Part shown: piece by piece, positions 1 through 7,741 of the stretch
Layout of the letters: each line of letters begins with the position of its first letter
Position numbering within the stretch: position 1 is the stretch's first letter
Made by a program: the position numbers and the translations under genes
Assembly: GCF_030690345.1 (NCBI RefSeq)
Contig: NZ_JAUYGV010000007.1
Coordinates: forward strand, 310,001 to 374,000
DNA from: Rheinheimera sp.
GTDB lineage: Bacteria > Pseudomonadota > Gammaproteobacteria > Enterobacterales > Alteromonadaceae
Length of the DNA: 64,000 nt
Reading direction: 5' to 3'
The notes under the pieces: generated by a model
The model's database searches: none
What the model was told of the DNA's origin: nothing
The model's input: only the letters and a program-made list of their open reading frames with translations

Positions 1-19
1 CTTAGGCCAGGCAAACTAA
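1..19 (+). CDS. flgC: FlgC, proximal rod protein (last codons only)
   Basis: Only the last five codons and the stop are in the window. They read LGQAN followed by TAA, in frame from base 2. FlgC proteins commonly end in a short helix with a similar SLGQ tail, and flgC normally lies directly upstream of flgD, as here. Identity is inferred from position and this short tail, so the call is tentative. Confidence 0.6.
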
Positions 20-29
20 GGGCAGAATC

Positions 30-791
30 ATGACCACTAACGTAAATAACAATACTGCCCTTGACGGCATGTATTGGGATAACAAAGACAAAACACCGGA
101 GAAAAATAACGGTGCTTTAACGCAGTCAGATTTCTTTGCTTTGCTAACGCAGCAACTGGCGTTTCAGGATCCGACCAAGCCGGTAGAAAACGATCAGATG
201 ATTGCCCAAATGACCAACTTTACCATGGCCGACGGTATAGGATCTTTGAACGAGAGCTTTAAAGGCTTCGCCGAGAGCATGTCGTCAAACCAGGCGTTGC
301 AGGCCTCGTCTTTGGTTGGCCGCAGTGTGTTGACACAATCAGATGAAATTGTGTTTACCGGTGAAAGCTTAGCCCGCGGCAATATCGAGTTGGATAAGCC
401 GGCGACCAGGATGAAAATCAGTATCGAAAATGAAGCTGGCGAGCTGGTACAAACATTCAGTGTAGAAAACCCAAAAGTGGGTAAAAACGAATTTGTTTGG
501 GATGGTACCCATACCGGCTCCGGCGCGTCATCTGGTGGCAGCAATGCAGAAGGTGATGAGATACCTGCTGATGGCGATGATGAGGAGGTTATCGACAGGG
601 TAAACGCCGGTGTCTATAAAATTAAAGTAGATGTCAGTTATGCCGACGGCACCAATGCCAGTTTGCCGGTGAATGTCTATACCCCGGTAGGCAGCGTTAG
701 CATGAACGGTACCGGTGGCGGAATTATGTTAAACCTGATTGGCCTTGGCGCCGTGAAATTAGGTGATGTGTTAGAAGTTTCTTACGGTTAA
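30..791 (+). CDS. flgD: FlgD, hook-cap (hook scaffolding) protein
   Basis: FlgD caps the growing hook and guides assembly of FlgE subunits; it is exported by the flagellar type III system and lost before the filament forms. The N-terminal export/cap region shows the family signature around residues 30-60 (FFALLTQQLAFQDPTKPVEN, then MIAQMTNF). The C-terminal half is the usual Tudor/Ig-like part, with NEFVWDG near residue 155. At 253 aa it is slightly long because of an acidic insert (about residues 163-190, DADDE-type composition) before the strand VYKIKVDVSYADG. It lies 10 bases after the flgC stop and 19 bases before flgE, in the same operon. Confidence 0.95.
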   Translation: MTTNVNNNTALDGMYWDNKDKTPEKNNGALTQSDFFALLTQQLAFQDPTKPVENDQMIAQMTNFTMADGIGSLNESFKGFAESMSSNQALQASSLVGRSVLTQSDEIVFTGESLARGNIELDKPATRMKISIENEAGELVQTFSVENPKVGKNEFVWDGTHTGSGASSGGSNAEGDEIPADGDDEEVIDRVNAGVYKIKVDVSYADGTNASLPVNVYTPVGSVSMNGTGGGIMLNLIGLGAVKLGDVLEVSYG

Positions 792-810
792 CAGTGAGCT
801 GAGGTGAATT

Positions 811-2115
811 ATGAGTTTTAATATCGCACTAAGCGGCCTTGCCGCAGCACAGAAAGATTTGGATACTACGGCGAATAATATTGCCAACGTTAATACCACC
901 GGCTTTAAAGAGTCGCGGGCTGAATTTGCCGATGTGTATGCCACATCCATTTTTGCCTCCGGCCGCACTAAAGTAGGTGATGGTGTAACTACCTCTGTGG
1001 TGGCGCAGCAGTTTAGCCAGGGCTCGCTGCAATTTACCAATAACTCGCTGGATATGGCGATTACCGGCGAAGGCTTTTTTGCCTTAACCCCGGATCTGCA
1101 ATCGCGGGATTTAACCTATACCCGGTCCGGTGCGTTTAAATTAAATAAGGACAACTTTATTGTTGATAATAACGGCAACTTTTTGCAGGGCTTTGCCGTT
1201 AACTCGTTGACGGGTGATAACCAATCCGTCAGTTTAAGTACTGCACAGCCGATTACCATACCCACCACTGCTGGTGCGCCAAGGGCAACGAACAATATTT
1301 TTATCAATATGAATTTGGACTCACGACTGGATCCAACAGATGCTTTGCCGTTTGATGCCACTGATTCCGGAACCTATAACAATTCTACTTCTATAACGGT
1401 GTATGACAGCTTGGGTGAGTCTCATACTGCTACCATGTATTTTCGCCGCACAACTACCGTGCCACCGGCAAACTCCGAATGGGAAACCTTTGTGGTATGG
1501 GATGATGTAACTGCAGCGCCGTTCCAGGGAGACAACTTAGTCTTCGATTCAAGCGGTAACCTGGTTTTCACGCCGCCGGCACCGACACTAACAATGCCTT
1601 TTGCTGTACTGAACGACCCGCTAAACGGTTATCTGGATAACGGTGCGCAGTATCAGGCGGATATAGTGGTTAACTTCCGTGACCCGGCGAATACCAAATT
1701 ACCGACGCAAGTTGCCGGGGATTTTGACCCTACCAGCTTAAGCCAGGATGGTACTACAGTCGGTAGCTTAACCGGGGTAGATATTGATGCCTTTGGTCGC
1801 GTGCTGGCCAGTTACAGTAATGGTGATTCGGCTTATCTGGCCCAGGTAGCTATGGTACGTTTTGCTAATGTGCAGGGTTTAAAGCAGGTAGGTAATACGT
1901 CGTGGAAGCAGACTATTACTTCCGGTAAGCCTATCGGCGGCCAGGCCAATACCAATACCTTTGGTGCTATTAATGCCTCGGCACTGGAGCAGTCTAACGT
2001 TAACCTGACCACCGAGCTGGTGGATTTAATCAGCGCGCAGCGTAACTTCCAGGCGAACTCAAGGGCACTGGAAGTTAACAGTACCTTACAACAAACCGTA
2101 CTGCAGATCCGATAA
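811..2115 (+). CDS. flgE: FlgE, flagellar hook protein
   Basis: FlgE polymerises into the hook, the universal joint between rod and filament. The N-terminus (MSFNIALSGLAAAQKDLDTT) and the following ANNIANVNTTGFKESRAEF are the rod/hook signature. The C-terminal SNVNLTTELVDLISAQRNFQANSR is the matching D0 helix. 434 aa is within the range of polar-type hook proteins. The start is supported by GAGGTG eight bases upstream. Transcription from the flgBCDE operon may end here, because a hairpin follows and the next flagellar gene, flgF, has its own sigma-54 promoter. Confidence 0.97.
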   Translation: MSFNIALSGLAAAQKDLDTTANNIANVNTTGFKESRAEFADVYATSIFASGRTKVGDGVTTSVVAQQFSQGSLQFTNNSLDMAITGEGFFALTPDLQSRDLTYTRSGAFKLNKDNFIVDNNGNFLQGFAVNSLTGDNQSVSLSTAQPITIPTTAGAPRATNNIFINMNLDSRLDPTDALPFDATDSGTYNNSTSITVYDSLGESHTATMYFRRTTTVPPANSEWETFVVWDDVTAAPFQGDNLVFDSSGNLVFTPPAPTLTMPFAVLNDPLNGYLDNGAQYQADIVVNFRDPANTKLPTQVAGDFDPTSLSQDGTTVGSLTGVDIDAFGRVLASYSNGDSAYLAQVAMVRFANVQGLKQVGNTSWKQTITSGKPIGGQANTNTFGAINASALEQSNVNLTTELVDLISAQRNFQANSRALEVNSTLQQTVLQIR

Positions 2116-2161
2116 TTAAATTTTAATATTTATTTAATTGTCATTTGTTTCTGTTTTGGTT

Positions 2162-2192
2162 AACCTCCTGTTTCTTTAAATAGGAGGTTTTA
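2162..2192 (+). promoter_or_regulatory. Hairpin that masks the Shine-Dalgarno of the next gene
   Basis: AACCTCCT (2162-2169) pairs exactly with AGGAGGTT (2182-2189) across a 12-base A/T-rich loop. The right arm contains the AGGAGG ribosome binding site (2182-2187) of the gene that starts at 2192. In a flgE read-through transcript the SD would be paired. The right arm also runs into a short T stretch, so weak termination after flgE is possible. The pairing is seen; the function is inferred. Confidence 0.6.
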
Positions 2193-3223
2193 TGCAATTT
2201 ATCAGGTACTTAATATTAGTTACTTCTTTTTTATCTGCTTTGGCAGTAAAAGCTGAAGAGATTGTCGATATTGTTAATACTCATAATTACACCTTATATA
2301 ATAAGGCTGCTACGATAACCAGAGAGTTTAATATTGCCCCGCAGCCGGGTTTTGCTAACCTCACTATTGTTAGTGCTACACCGTCGTCTGATAGTAAGTT
2401 CATTATCTGTGAAATACGGGTTTTTCATCCTGATGGCAGGCGGATTAAAGATTTATTCTGTCAAGGCGAGGGGCATGATACCCGTGTTTTATCGCCGTCT
2501 GTTGATGCTAGCACCGGACTGAGGGTGGAAGTTGCGCTGCAGTACTTTGATAGCGAGCTGCCGGCTAGCACTGCAAAAAATTACAGCTTCAGCAGCCGGT
2601 TTCGTTTTTCAGATACAGTAGATACCGGAGAGGTCGTTGAGCCGGAGGAACCTGAAGAGCCGGTGGAGCCTACTCAGCCTGCCTTTTTATCGGATTATCA
2701 GTCTAAGAATAGCTCTATGGGGCCAAGCAGCTATGCGACCCAGTCTTTTATGTTCCGCCGCGATGAAGCTTACCCGGCACTGGTGGGGTTTAAACTCTCA
2801 AGTAGTTATACAGCTACTGTGGTTGATTGCTCGTTTCAGGTTAATGGCATAAGGACAGTTGATGGTGTCAGGGTTGCAGAACGGCTGTTGTCGGACAATT
2901 GCAGTAACCGTAACCGCAAATTATTTTTGGTAAAAACACCTGATAATCCGACAGATTTTGAACAAGTTAACGTGAGTGTGAGATTTCATAACCGGCATGT
3001 AAGAAACTCAGCTTTTACGCAAAGCACGTTTGAGCTTATAAAGGGTGCTGTTGATGATGCTGATGCTGATGGCTTGCCTGCCTGGTACGAAGAATATTTC
3101 AATTTATCTGACAATGATTATAACGATGCCTTTATAGATAGTGATGGCGATGGCTATAGTAATATTGATGAGTATTTAGGTGGTTCTGATCCCACATATG
3201 CTGCCAGTACTCCTGCGATGTAA
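2192..3223 (+). CDS. Secreted two-domain protein with C-terminal calcium-type repeats, function unknown
   Basis: I do not recognise a named family. The protein (343 aa) has a signal peptide (residues 1-21, cut after AVKA). Two similar beta-rich domains follow, about residues 30-142 and 165-283, each with one cysteine pair (C73/C90 and C213/C237) and comparable strand patterns. A Pro/Glu linker (PEEPEEPVEPTQP) joins them. The C-terminus (about 288-334) carries Asp-rich loops DADADGLP and DSDGDGYSNIDEY like thrombospondin type-3/dockerin calcium sites. It sits between flgE and flgF, where flagellar operons usually have no gene, and is closed by a strong terminator. A role at the cell surface or hook is only a guess. 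It could be an unrelated insertion. Confidence 0.75.
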   Translation: MQFIRYLILVTSFLSALAVKAEEIVDIVNTHNYTLYNKAATITREFNIAPQPGFANLTIVSATPSSDSKFIICEIRVFHPDGRRIKDLFCQGEGHDTRVLSPSVDASTGLRVEVALQYFDSELPASTAKNYSFSSRFRFSDTVDTGEVVEPEEPEEPVEPTQPAFLSDYQSKNSSMGPSSYATQSFMFRRDEAYPALVGFKLSSSYTATVVDCSFQVNGIRTVDGVRVAERLLSDNCSNRNRKLFLVKTPDNPTDFEQVNVSVRFHNRHVRNSAFTQSTFELIKGAVDDADADGLPAWYEEYFNLSDNDYNDAFIDSDGDGYSNIDEYLGGSDPTYAASTPAM

Positions 3224-3242
3224 CTGAAAAACGTGTTTTAAC

Positions 3243-3271
3243 AAGACCTGCACTATGCAGGTCTTTTTTTT
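3243..3271 (+). terminator. Strong intrinsic terminator after the secreted-protein gene
   Basis: AAGACCTGCA (3243-3252) and TGCAGGTCTT (3256-3265) form a perfect 10-bp stem with a 3-base loop, followed by a run of T to 3271. This separates the upstream flgBCDE-type unit from flgF. Confidence 0.93.
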
Positions 3272-3286
3272 GGCCTGTTTATTGCT
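3271..3286 (+). promoter_or_regulatory. Sigma-54 promoter of flgF operon
   Basis: TGGCCTGTTTATTGCT has GG (3272-3273) and GC (3284-3285) exactly ten bases apart, matching the TGGC-N8-TTGC type -24/-12 element of RpoN. It lies about 37 bases before the flgF start and immediately after a terminator, which is where a new promoter is needed. It is likely activated by FlrA or FlrC. Confidence 0.78.
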
Positions 3287-3322
3287 AGATAAAATACATA
3301 GATTTTATCTGCGGAGCACGTG

Positions 3323-4069
3323 ATGGATCGTCTGTTATATATCGCCATGAGCGGTGCCAAAGAAAATATGAACAGTATAGCGGTGCGGGCTAATAACCTG
3401 GCCAATACCGGTACTGTTGGCTTTAAAGCCGATTTTGAGCAGGCCAGATCAATGCAGGCCTTTGGTGAAGGTTTGCCCACCCGCGTGTTCTCGTTGACTG
3501 AGCAACCAGGTCAAAACTTTGACGCCGGTGCAATTATTATGACTGAGCGCGAGCTGGATGTTGCCATTCAGGGCGATGGTTGGCTGGCTGTGCAGGCACC
3601 GGATGGTAACGAAGCCTACACCCGCGGCGGTAATTTACAGATCAGTGCCACCGGTATGTTGGAAACCTCTTCCGGCCTGCCGGTAATGGGCGATGATGGC
3701 CCGATCCAGTTGCCGGTGCCGCTGGCAAAAGTGGAGATAGCACTTGATGGCACCATTAGCGTATTGCCACAAGGCGCTCCGGCTGACGCTATTTTGCCGG
3801 CCGGCAGAATTAAGTTGGTGCGGCCGCTGAACAGCGAGATGGAAAAAGGCAACGATGGCCTGTTCCGGCGTAAAGACGGCCAGATTGCGGAAGCCGCGGT
3901 GGATGTCAGCCTGCTCAAAGGCGCTATTGAGAGCAGCAATGTCAATGCGATAGGCGAGATGACTTATATGATTAGTCTGCAGCGTCAGTTTGAGCTGCAG
4001 GTAAAGATGATGAAAAGCGCTGAAGAGATGGATCGTCAGCAAAATCAGTTACTCAGAATAGTCGGCTAA
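3323..4069 (+). CDS. flgF: FlgF, proximal rod protein
   Basis: FlgF builds part of the proximal rod in the periplasm. The N-terminus (MDRLLYIAMSGAKENMNS) with VRANNLANTGTVGFKADF and the C-terminal ESSNVNAIGEMTYMISLQRQFELQ are the two halves of the rod D0 domain. The central domain carries the FlgE/F/G-like block (ELDVAIQGDGWLAVQ). The ORF track begins at a GTG (3320). I chose the ATG at 3323 because GCGGAG lies six bases before it. 248 aa is normal. It is the first gene of a unit running through flgL. Confidence 0.96.
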   Translation: MDRLLYIAMSGAKENMNSIAVRANNLANTGTVGFKADFEQARSMQAFGEGLPTRVFSLTEQPGQNFDAGAIIMTERELDVAIQGDGWLAVQAPDGNEAYTRGGNLQISATGMLETSSGLPVMGDDGPIQLPVPLAKVEIALDGTISVLPQGAPADAILPAGRIKLVRPLNSEMEKGNDGLFRRKDGQIAEAAVDVSLLKGAIESSNVNAIGEMTYMISLQRQFELQVKMMKSAEEMDRQQNQLLRIVG

Positions 4070-4110
4070 TTAGCTGAATAAGCAAAGGGCTCAGGCCCCG
4101 GGAGGCACAC

Positions 4111-4899
4111 ATGCATCCAGCATTATGGATCAGTAAAACCGGTTTAGACGCCAAACAGCGTGATATTTCGGTTATTTCAAACAACCTGGCCAATGCCAGT
4201 ACGGTAGGTTTTAAAAAGAGCCGTGCGATATTTGAAGACTTGCTGTATCAAAACGTTAATCAGCCGGGCGGTGCGTCTTCACAGAACTCGGAACTACCCA
4301 ACGGTTTAATGATTGGTGCCGGTACCAAGGTGGTGGCAACGCAGAAAAACTTTACTCAAGGCAATATGTTAACTACGGATAACAGCCTGGATATGATGGT
4401 GCAGGGCCATGGTTTTTTTGAGATCCTGATGCCGGACGGCACCATCTCCTACACCCGTAATGGCCAGTTTACCGTAGATGACGAAGGTAACCTGGTGACT
4501 TCGGGGGCCGGCTATCAGGTACAACCAAACATTGTTATTCCGCCGGATGCGCGCAGCATTACGGTATCGCAAGACGGCCAGGTGTCAGTGCAATTACCGG
4601 GCGAAGGCGAACCGGCCGTACTGGGCCAGCTTACGGTAACCAACTTTATTAATCCGGCCGGTTTAGAGCCTATAGGGCAGAACTTGTTTAACGAAACCGG
4701 TGCCAGTGGTGACCCGGTGCAGGGTATTCCCGGTTTGGAAGGCCTTGGCATTATTGTGCAGGGCGCGCTGGAAACCTCAAACGTGAATGTTACCGAAGAG
4801 CTGGTGAGTTTAATTGAGAGCCAACGGGTGTATGAGATGAACTCGAAAGTGATTTCGTCGGTAGACCAAATGCTTGGCTTTGCTATTCAGCAGCTGTAA
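4111..4899 (+). CDS. flgG: FlgG, distal rod protein
   Basis: FlgG forms the distal rod, the drive shaft through the P and L rings. The start MHPALWISKTGLDAKQ, the block NNLANASTVGFKKSRA and the ending SNVNVTEELVSLIESQRVYEMNSKVISS are diagnostic. The length of 262 aa matches the very conserved family size of about 260. A good SD (GGGAGG) sits six to seven bases before ATG 4111. It is 41 bases after flgF and 11 bases before flgH. Confidence 0.97.
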   Translation: MHPALWISKTGLDAKQRDISVISNNLANASTVGFKKSRAIFEDLLYQNVNQPGGASSQNSELPNGLMIGAGTKVVATQKNFTQGNMLTTDNSLDMMVQGHGFFEILMPDGTISYTRNGQFTVDDEGNLVTSGAGYQVQPNIVIPPDARSITVSQDGQVSVQLPGEGEPAVLGQLTVTNFINPAGLEPIGQNLFNETGASGDPVQGIPGLEGLGIIVQGALETSNVNVTEELVSLIESQRVYEMNSKVISSVDQMLGFAIQQL

Positions 4900-4910
4900 C
4901 AGGAGGCTTT

Positions 4911-5585
4911 ATGTTACGCATTATTACCGGATGTTGTGTGCTATTGCTGGCAGGCTGCGCGTCATTGCAGGAGCCACAGGCCGACGATCCTTACTTTGCG
5001 CCGTTAATGCCTGAGCCGCCGTCGCGGCCGCTGGTGCAAAACGGCTCGCTGTTTGCGCAAAATCACTCCAACAGCCTGTATTCGGATAATAAAGCGCGGC
5101 ACGAAGGCGACATTATTACCGTGGTGTTAAAAGAGCGCACCCAAGCCAGCAAAAACGCCAAGACCGAAATGAAAAAAGACAGTTCAGCCTCGTTTGAGCC
5201 AATCATAGGCCTTGGTGGGCGAAATGTATCGGCAGCCGGCAACGTACTGCAATTTGGTGCCGACTCGTCATCAGATTACAAAGGCGATGCCAAGGCGGAC
5301 CAAAGTAACAGCCTGGTCGGTGATATCTCGGTTAACGTATTACAGGTACTGAACAACGGCAACCTGGTGATCCGCGGTGAAAAATGGCTGACATTAAATA
5401 CCGGTAAAGAATATATCCGCTTAACCGGGGTGATCCGTTCTTCTGACGTCGATGTGAACAACACCGTAGAGTCGACCAAAATTGCCAATGCCCGCATTGA
5501 ATACAGTGGCACCGGGGCTACACACGGTGGCCAGTCTCCCGGTTGGCTAAGCCGGTTCTTTAACGGCCCGCTGTGGCCTTTCTAG
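4911..5585 (+). CDS. flgH: FlgH, outer-membrane L-ring lipoprotein
   Basis: FlgH forms the L ring, the bushing of the rod in the outer membrane. A lipoprotein signal with lipobox LAGC puts the lipidated cysteine at about residue 16. The typical FlgH blocks [20 protein letters not shown] and [25 protein letters not shown] are present. At 224 aa it is of normal length. An AGGAGG SD (AACAGGAGGC) precedes the start. Confidence 0.97.
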   Translation: MLRIITGCCVLLLAGCASLQEPQADDPYFAPLMPEPPSRPLVQNGSLFAQNHSNSLYSDNKARHEGDIITVVLKERTQASKNAKTEMKKDSSASFEPIIGLGGRNVSAAGNVLQFGADSSSDYKGDAKADQSNSLVGDISVNVLQVLNNGNLVIRGEKWLTLNTGKEYIRLTGVIRSSDVDVNNTVESTKIANARIEYSGTGATHGGQSPGWLSRFFNGPLWPF

Positions 5586-5595
5586 GAGAGATGTA

Positions 5596-6693
5596 ATGAA
5601 AGGCATATTGTATCCGTTATTGTCGCTGCTGTTACTACTGGCGCTGAGCCCGGTTAATGCTGCACGTATTAAAGATGTGGCTGACGTTGAGGGCGTGCGC
5701 AGTAACCAACTGGTAGGCTATGGCCTGGTAGTGGGGTTACCCGGCACCGGTGAACAAAGCCCGTTTACCGAGCAAAGCTTTCGCACCATGCTAAGCAATT
5801 TTGGTATTACTTTGCCGGGCAATATGAAAGCGCAAATTAAAAATGTCGCCGCCGTTGCCGTGCATGCGGAGTTGCCGGCTTTTGCCAAGCCCGGTCAAAG
5901 TCTGGATATTACCGTATCCTCCGTCGGCAGCGCCAAAAGCCTGCGTGGTGGCACCTTAATGCAAACTTTTTTAACCGGTTTGGACGGTAATGTTTATGCC
6001 GTGGCTCAGGGCAGCCTGATTGTCAGTGGCTTGGGCGCCGAGGGCCTGGACGGCTCACGTATTTTGGTTAATACGCCTACTGTCGGCCGTATTCCTAACG
6101 GCGCCATGGTTGAGCGCGAAGTTATTTCGCCCTTTGCTCAGGGCGACTTTATTACCTTTAATTTAAAACGGTCTGACTTTACCACCGCCAAGCGGTTGGC
6201 TGAAGCCATCAACAGTTTTATGGGACCGGAAACCGCTTACTCGATGGATGCTACCTCGGTACAGGTCAGGGCGCCGCGCGATATCAACCAGCGCGTGTCT
6301 TACTTGTCTACATTGGAGAACCTGAGTTTTGAGCCAGGCGATCACTCCGCCAAAATTATTATTAATTCGCGTACCGGCACTATTGTTATCGGCAAAGAGG
6401 TACGTTTGTTTCCTGCAGCGGTAACCCATGGCGGCTTAACGGTAACTATTGCGGAAAACCCGCGTGTAGTGCAGCCGGGGCCTTTAGCCGGTGGCGAGAC
6501 GGCCATTGAAGAGAACACTATTATTGATGTACGGCCGGATCAATCACGTATGTTTAAGTTTGACCCTGGCGTAACTCTGGATGATTTAGTGCGCACGGTT
6601 AATGCCGTAGGCGCCGCGCCCGGTGATTTAATGGCCATCCTGGAAGCGCTGAAAGAAGCCGGTGCTATTCATGGCGAATTGGTGGTGATCTGA
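5596..6693 (+). CDS. flgI: FlgI, periplasmic P-ring protein
   Basis: FlgI subunits form the P ring in the peptidoglycan layer. A Sec signal peptide (residues 1-22, ending PVNAA) is followed by the highly conserved start of the mature protein, [20 protein letters not shown], and [10 protein letters not shown]. The C-terminal block [21 protein letters not shown] is also characteristic. 365 aa is standard. AGGAGAG precedes the ATG. It is followed after one base by flgJ. Confidence 0.97.
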   Translation: MKGILYPLLSLLLLLALSPVNAARIKDVADVEGVRSNQLVGYGLVVGLPGTGEQSPFTEQSFRTMLSNFGITLPGNMKAQIKNVAAVAVHAELPAFAKPGQSLDITVSSVGSAKSLRGGTLMQTFLTGLDGNVYAVAQGSLIVSGLGAEGLDGSRILVNTPTVGRIPNGAMVEREVISPFAQGDFITFNLKRSDFTTAKRLAEAINSFMGPETAYSMDATSVQVRAPRDINQRVSYLSTLENLSFEPGDHSAKIIINSRTGTIVIGKEVRLFPAAVTHGGLTVTIAENPRVVQPGPLAGGETAIEENTIIDVRPDQSRMFKFDPGVTLDDLVRTVNAVGAAPGDLMAILEALKEAGAIHGELVVI

Positions 6694-6694
6694 T

Positions 6695-7699
6695 ATGAGC
6701 CTGACGCCCAACAATGTGTCTTATCATGACCTTGCCAGCCTGCAGCAAATCAGCAGCAATTCGGCTAAGGATGAAAAAGCGGCATTACGTCAGGCAGCAC
6801 AGCAGTTCGAATCGATTTTTTTTGGTATGTTGCTCAGCAGTATGCGCAAAGCCAATGCCGGCTTTGAAGTAGACGGCATGATGAACAGCCAAACCACCAA
6901 GTTTTACCGTGATATGCATGACAGCCAAATGGCCACCGATTTAGCGCAAAAAGGCGCTTTGGGCCTGGCCGATTTGCTGGTGCAGCAATTAAGCCCGGCA
7001 CTGGGTGGCAGTGCAAAACCGGAAGAAAAAGCGGAAAAAACACTGCAGATGCCAACGCATATTCTGCCGGCGCGCAAAGCTAACGCCGTTACAGCGTTAG
7101 CAAATACCGTACAGACGGCGCCTGTCGCAGCAGATATATCAGCAGAAGCTGCCGGTGCTGCCGCACAAGAGAGCACCGGCTGGCAAGTGGCCAGCCCAGC
7201 CGATTTTGTCAAAAGTTTATTGCCGGCGGCAAGGCAAACCGCCAAAGCGCTGGGGCTGGATCCGTTGGCTCTGGTGGCGCAAGCCGCGTTGGAAACCGGT
7301 TGGGGCCAACGTATGATAAAAACGGCGCAGGGCGAAAACAGTTTTAACCTGTTTGGTATTAAGGCCAACAACGGTTGGCAAGGGCAAACGGCGGTGGTTG
7401 ATACGCTGGAGTACCGCGGTGGTGTGGCGAAAAAAGAGCAAGCCAAATTCCGCGCCTATGATTCACCGGCGCACAGTTTGCAGGACTATGTAGACTTTAT
7501 CAGTGGCAGTTCGCGCTATCAGGACGCGGTAAAGGTAACGACAGATGCAAAAGCTTATTTTGAGCAACTGCAGGCAGCAGGTTATGCCACCGACCCGGCT
7601 TATGCGCAAAAAATTATGGCCGTATATCAAAGTCCTGTGATGCAACAGGTACGCTCAGAGCAAGATGATGCTCAAGAAAGCAGTGTTGGCGCCGATTAA
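6695..7699 (+). CDS. flgJ: FlgJ, rod cap with muramidase (glucosaminidase) domain
   Basis: FlgJ caps the rod and opens the peptidoglycan for it. The N-terminal rod-binding domain (about residues 25-100) shows AAQQFESIFFGMLLSSMRKAN. A long Ala-rich linker follows. The C-terminal glucosaminidase-type domain (about 165-320) shows LVAQAALETGWGQ, whose Glu is the expected catalytic acid, and NSFNLFGIKA. 334 aa fits the two-domain gammaproteobacterial form. The linker DNA contains a perfect 8-bp inverted repeat (7079-7086/7094-7101). Confidence 0.96.
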   Translation: MSLTPNNVSYHDLASLQQISSNSAKDEKAALRQAAQQFESIFFGMLLSSMRKANAGFEVDGMMNSQTTKFYRDMHDSQMATDLAQKGALGLADLLVQQLSPALGGSAKPEEKAEKTLQMPTHILPARKANAVTALANTVQTAPVAADISAEAAGAAAQESTGWQVASPADFVKSLLPAARQTAKALGLDPLALVAQAALETGWGQRMIKTAQGENSFNLFGIKANNGWQGQTAVVDTLEYRGGVAKKEQAKFRAYDSPAHSLQDYVDFISGSSRYQDAVKVTTDAKAYFEQLQAAGYATDPAYAQKIMAVYQSPVMQQVRSEQDDAQESSVGAD

Positions 7700-7741
7700 T
7701 AATTGAATGGGCGCAGCATAGCGGCGCCAGCGGAGAGAGCA

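Noticed and set aside
6904-7446. 180-aa minus-strand ORF opposite flgJ
   Set aside because: Shadow of a long, Ala-rich real gene; composition (Ala, Ser, Cys rich) is that of an antisense frame.
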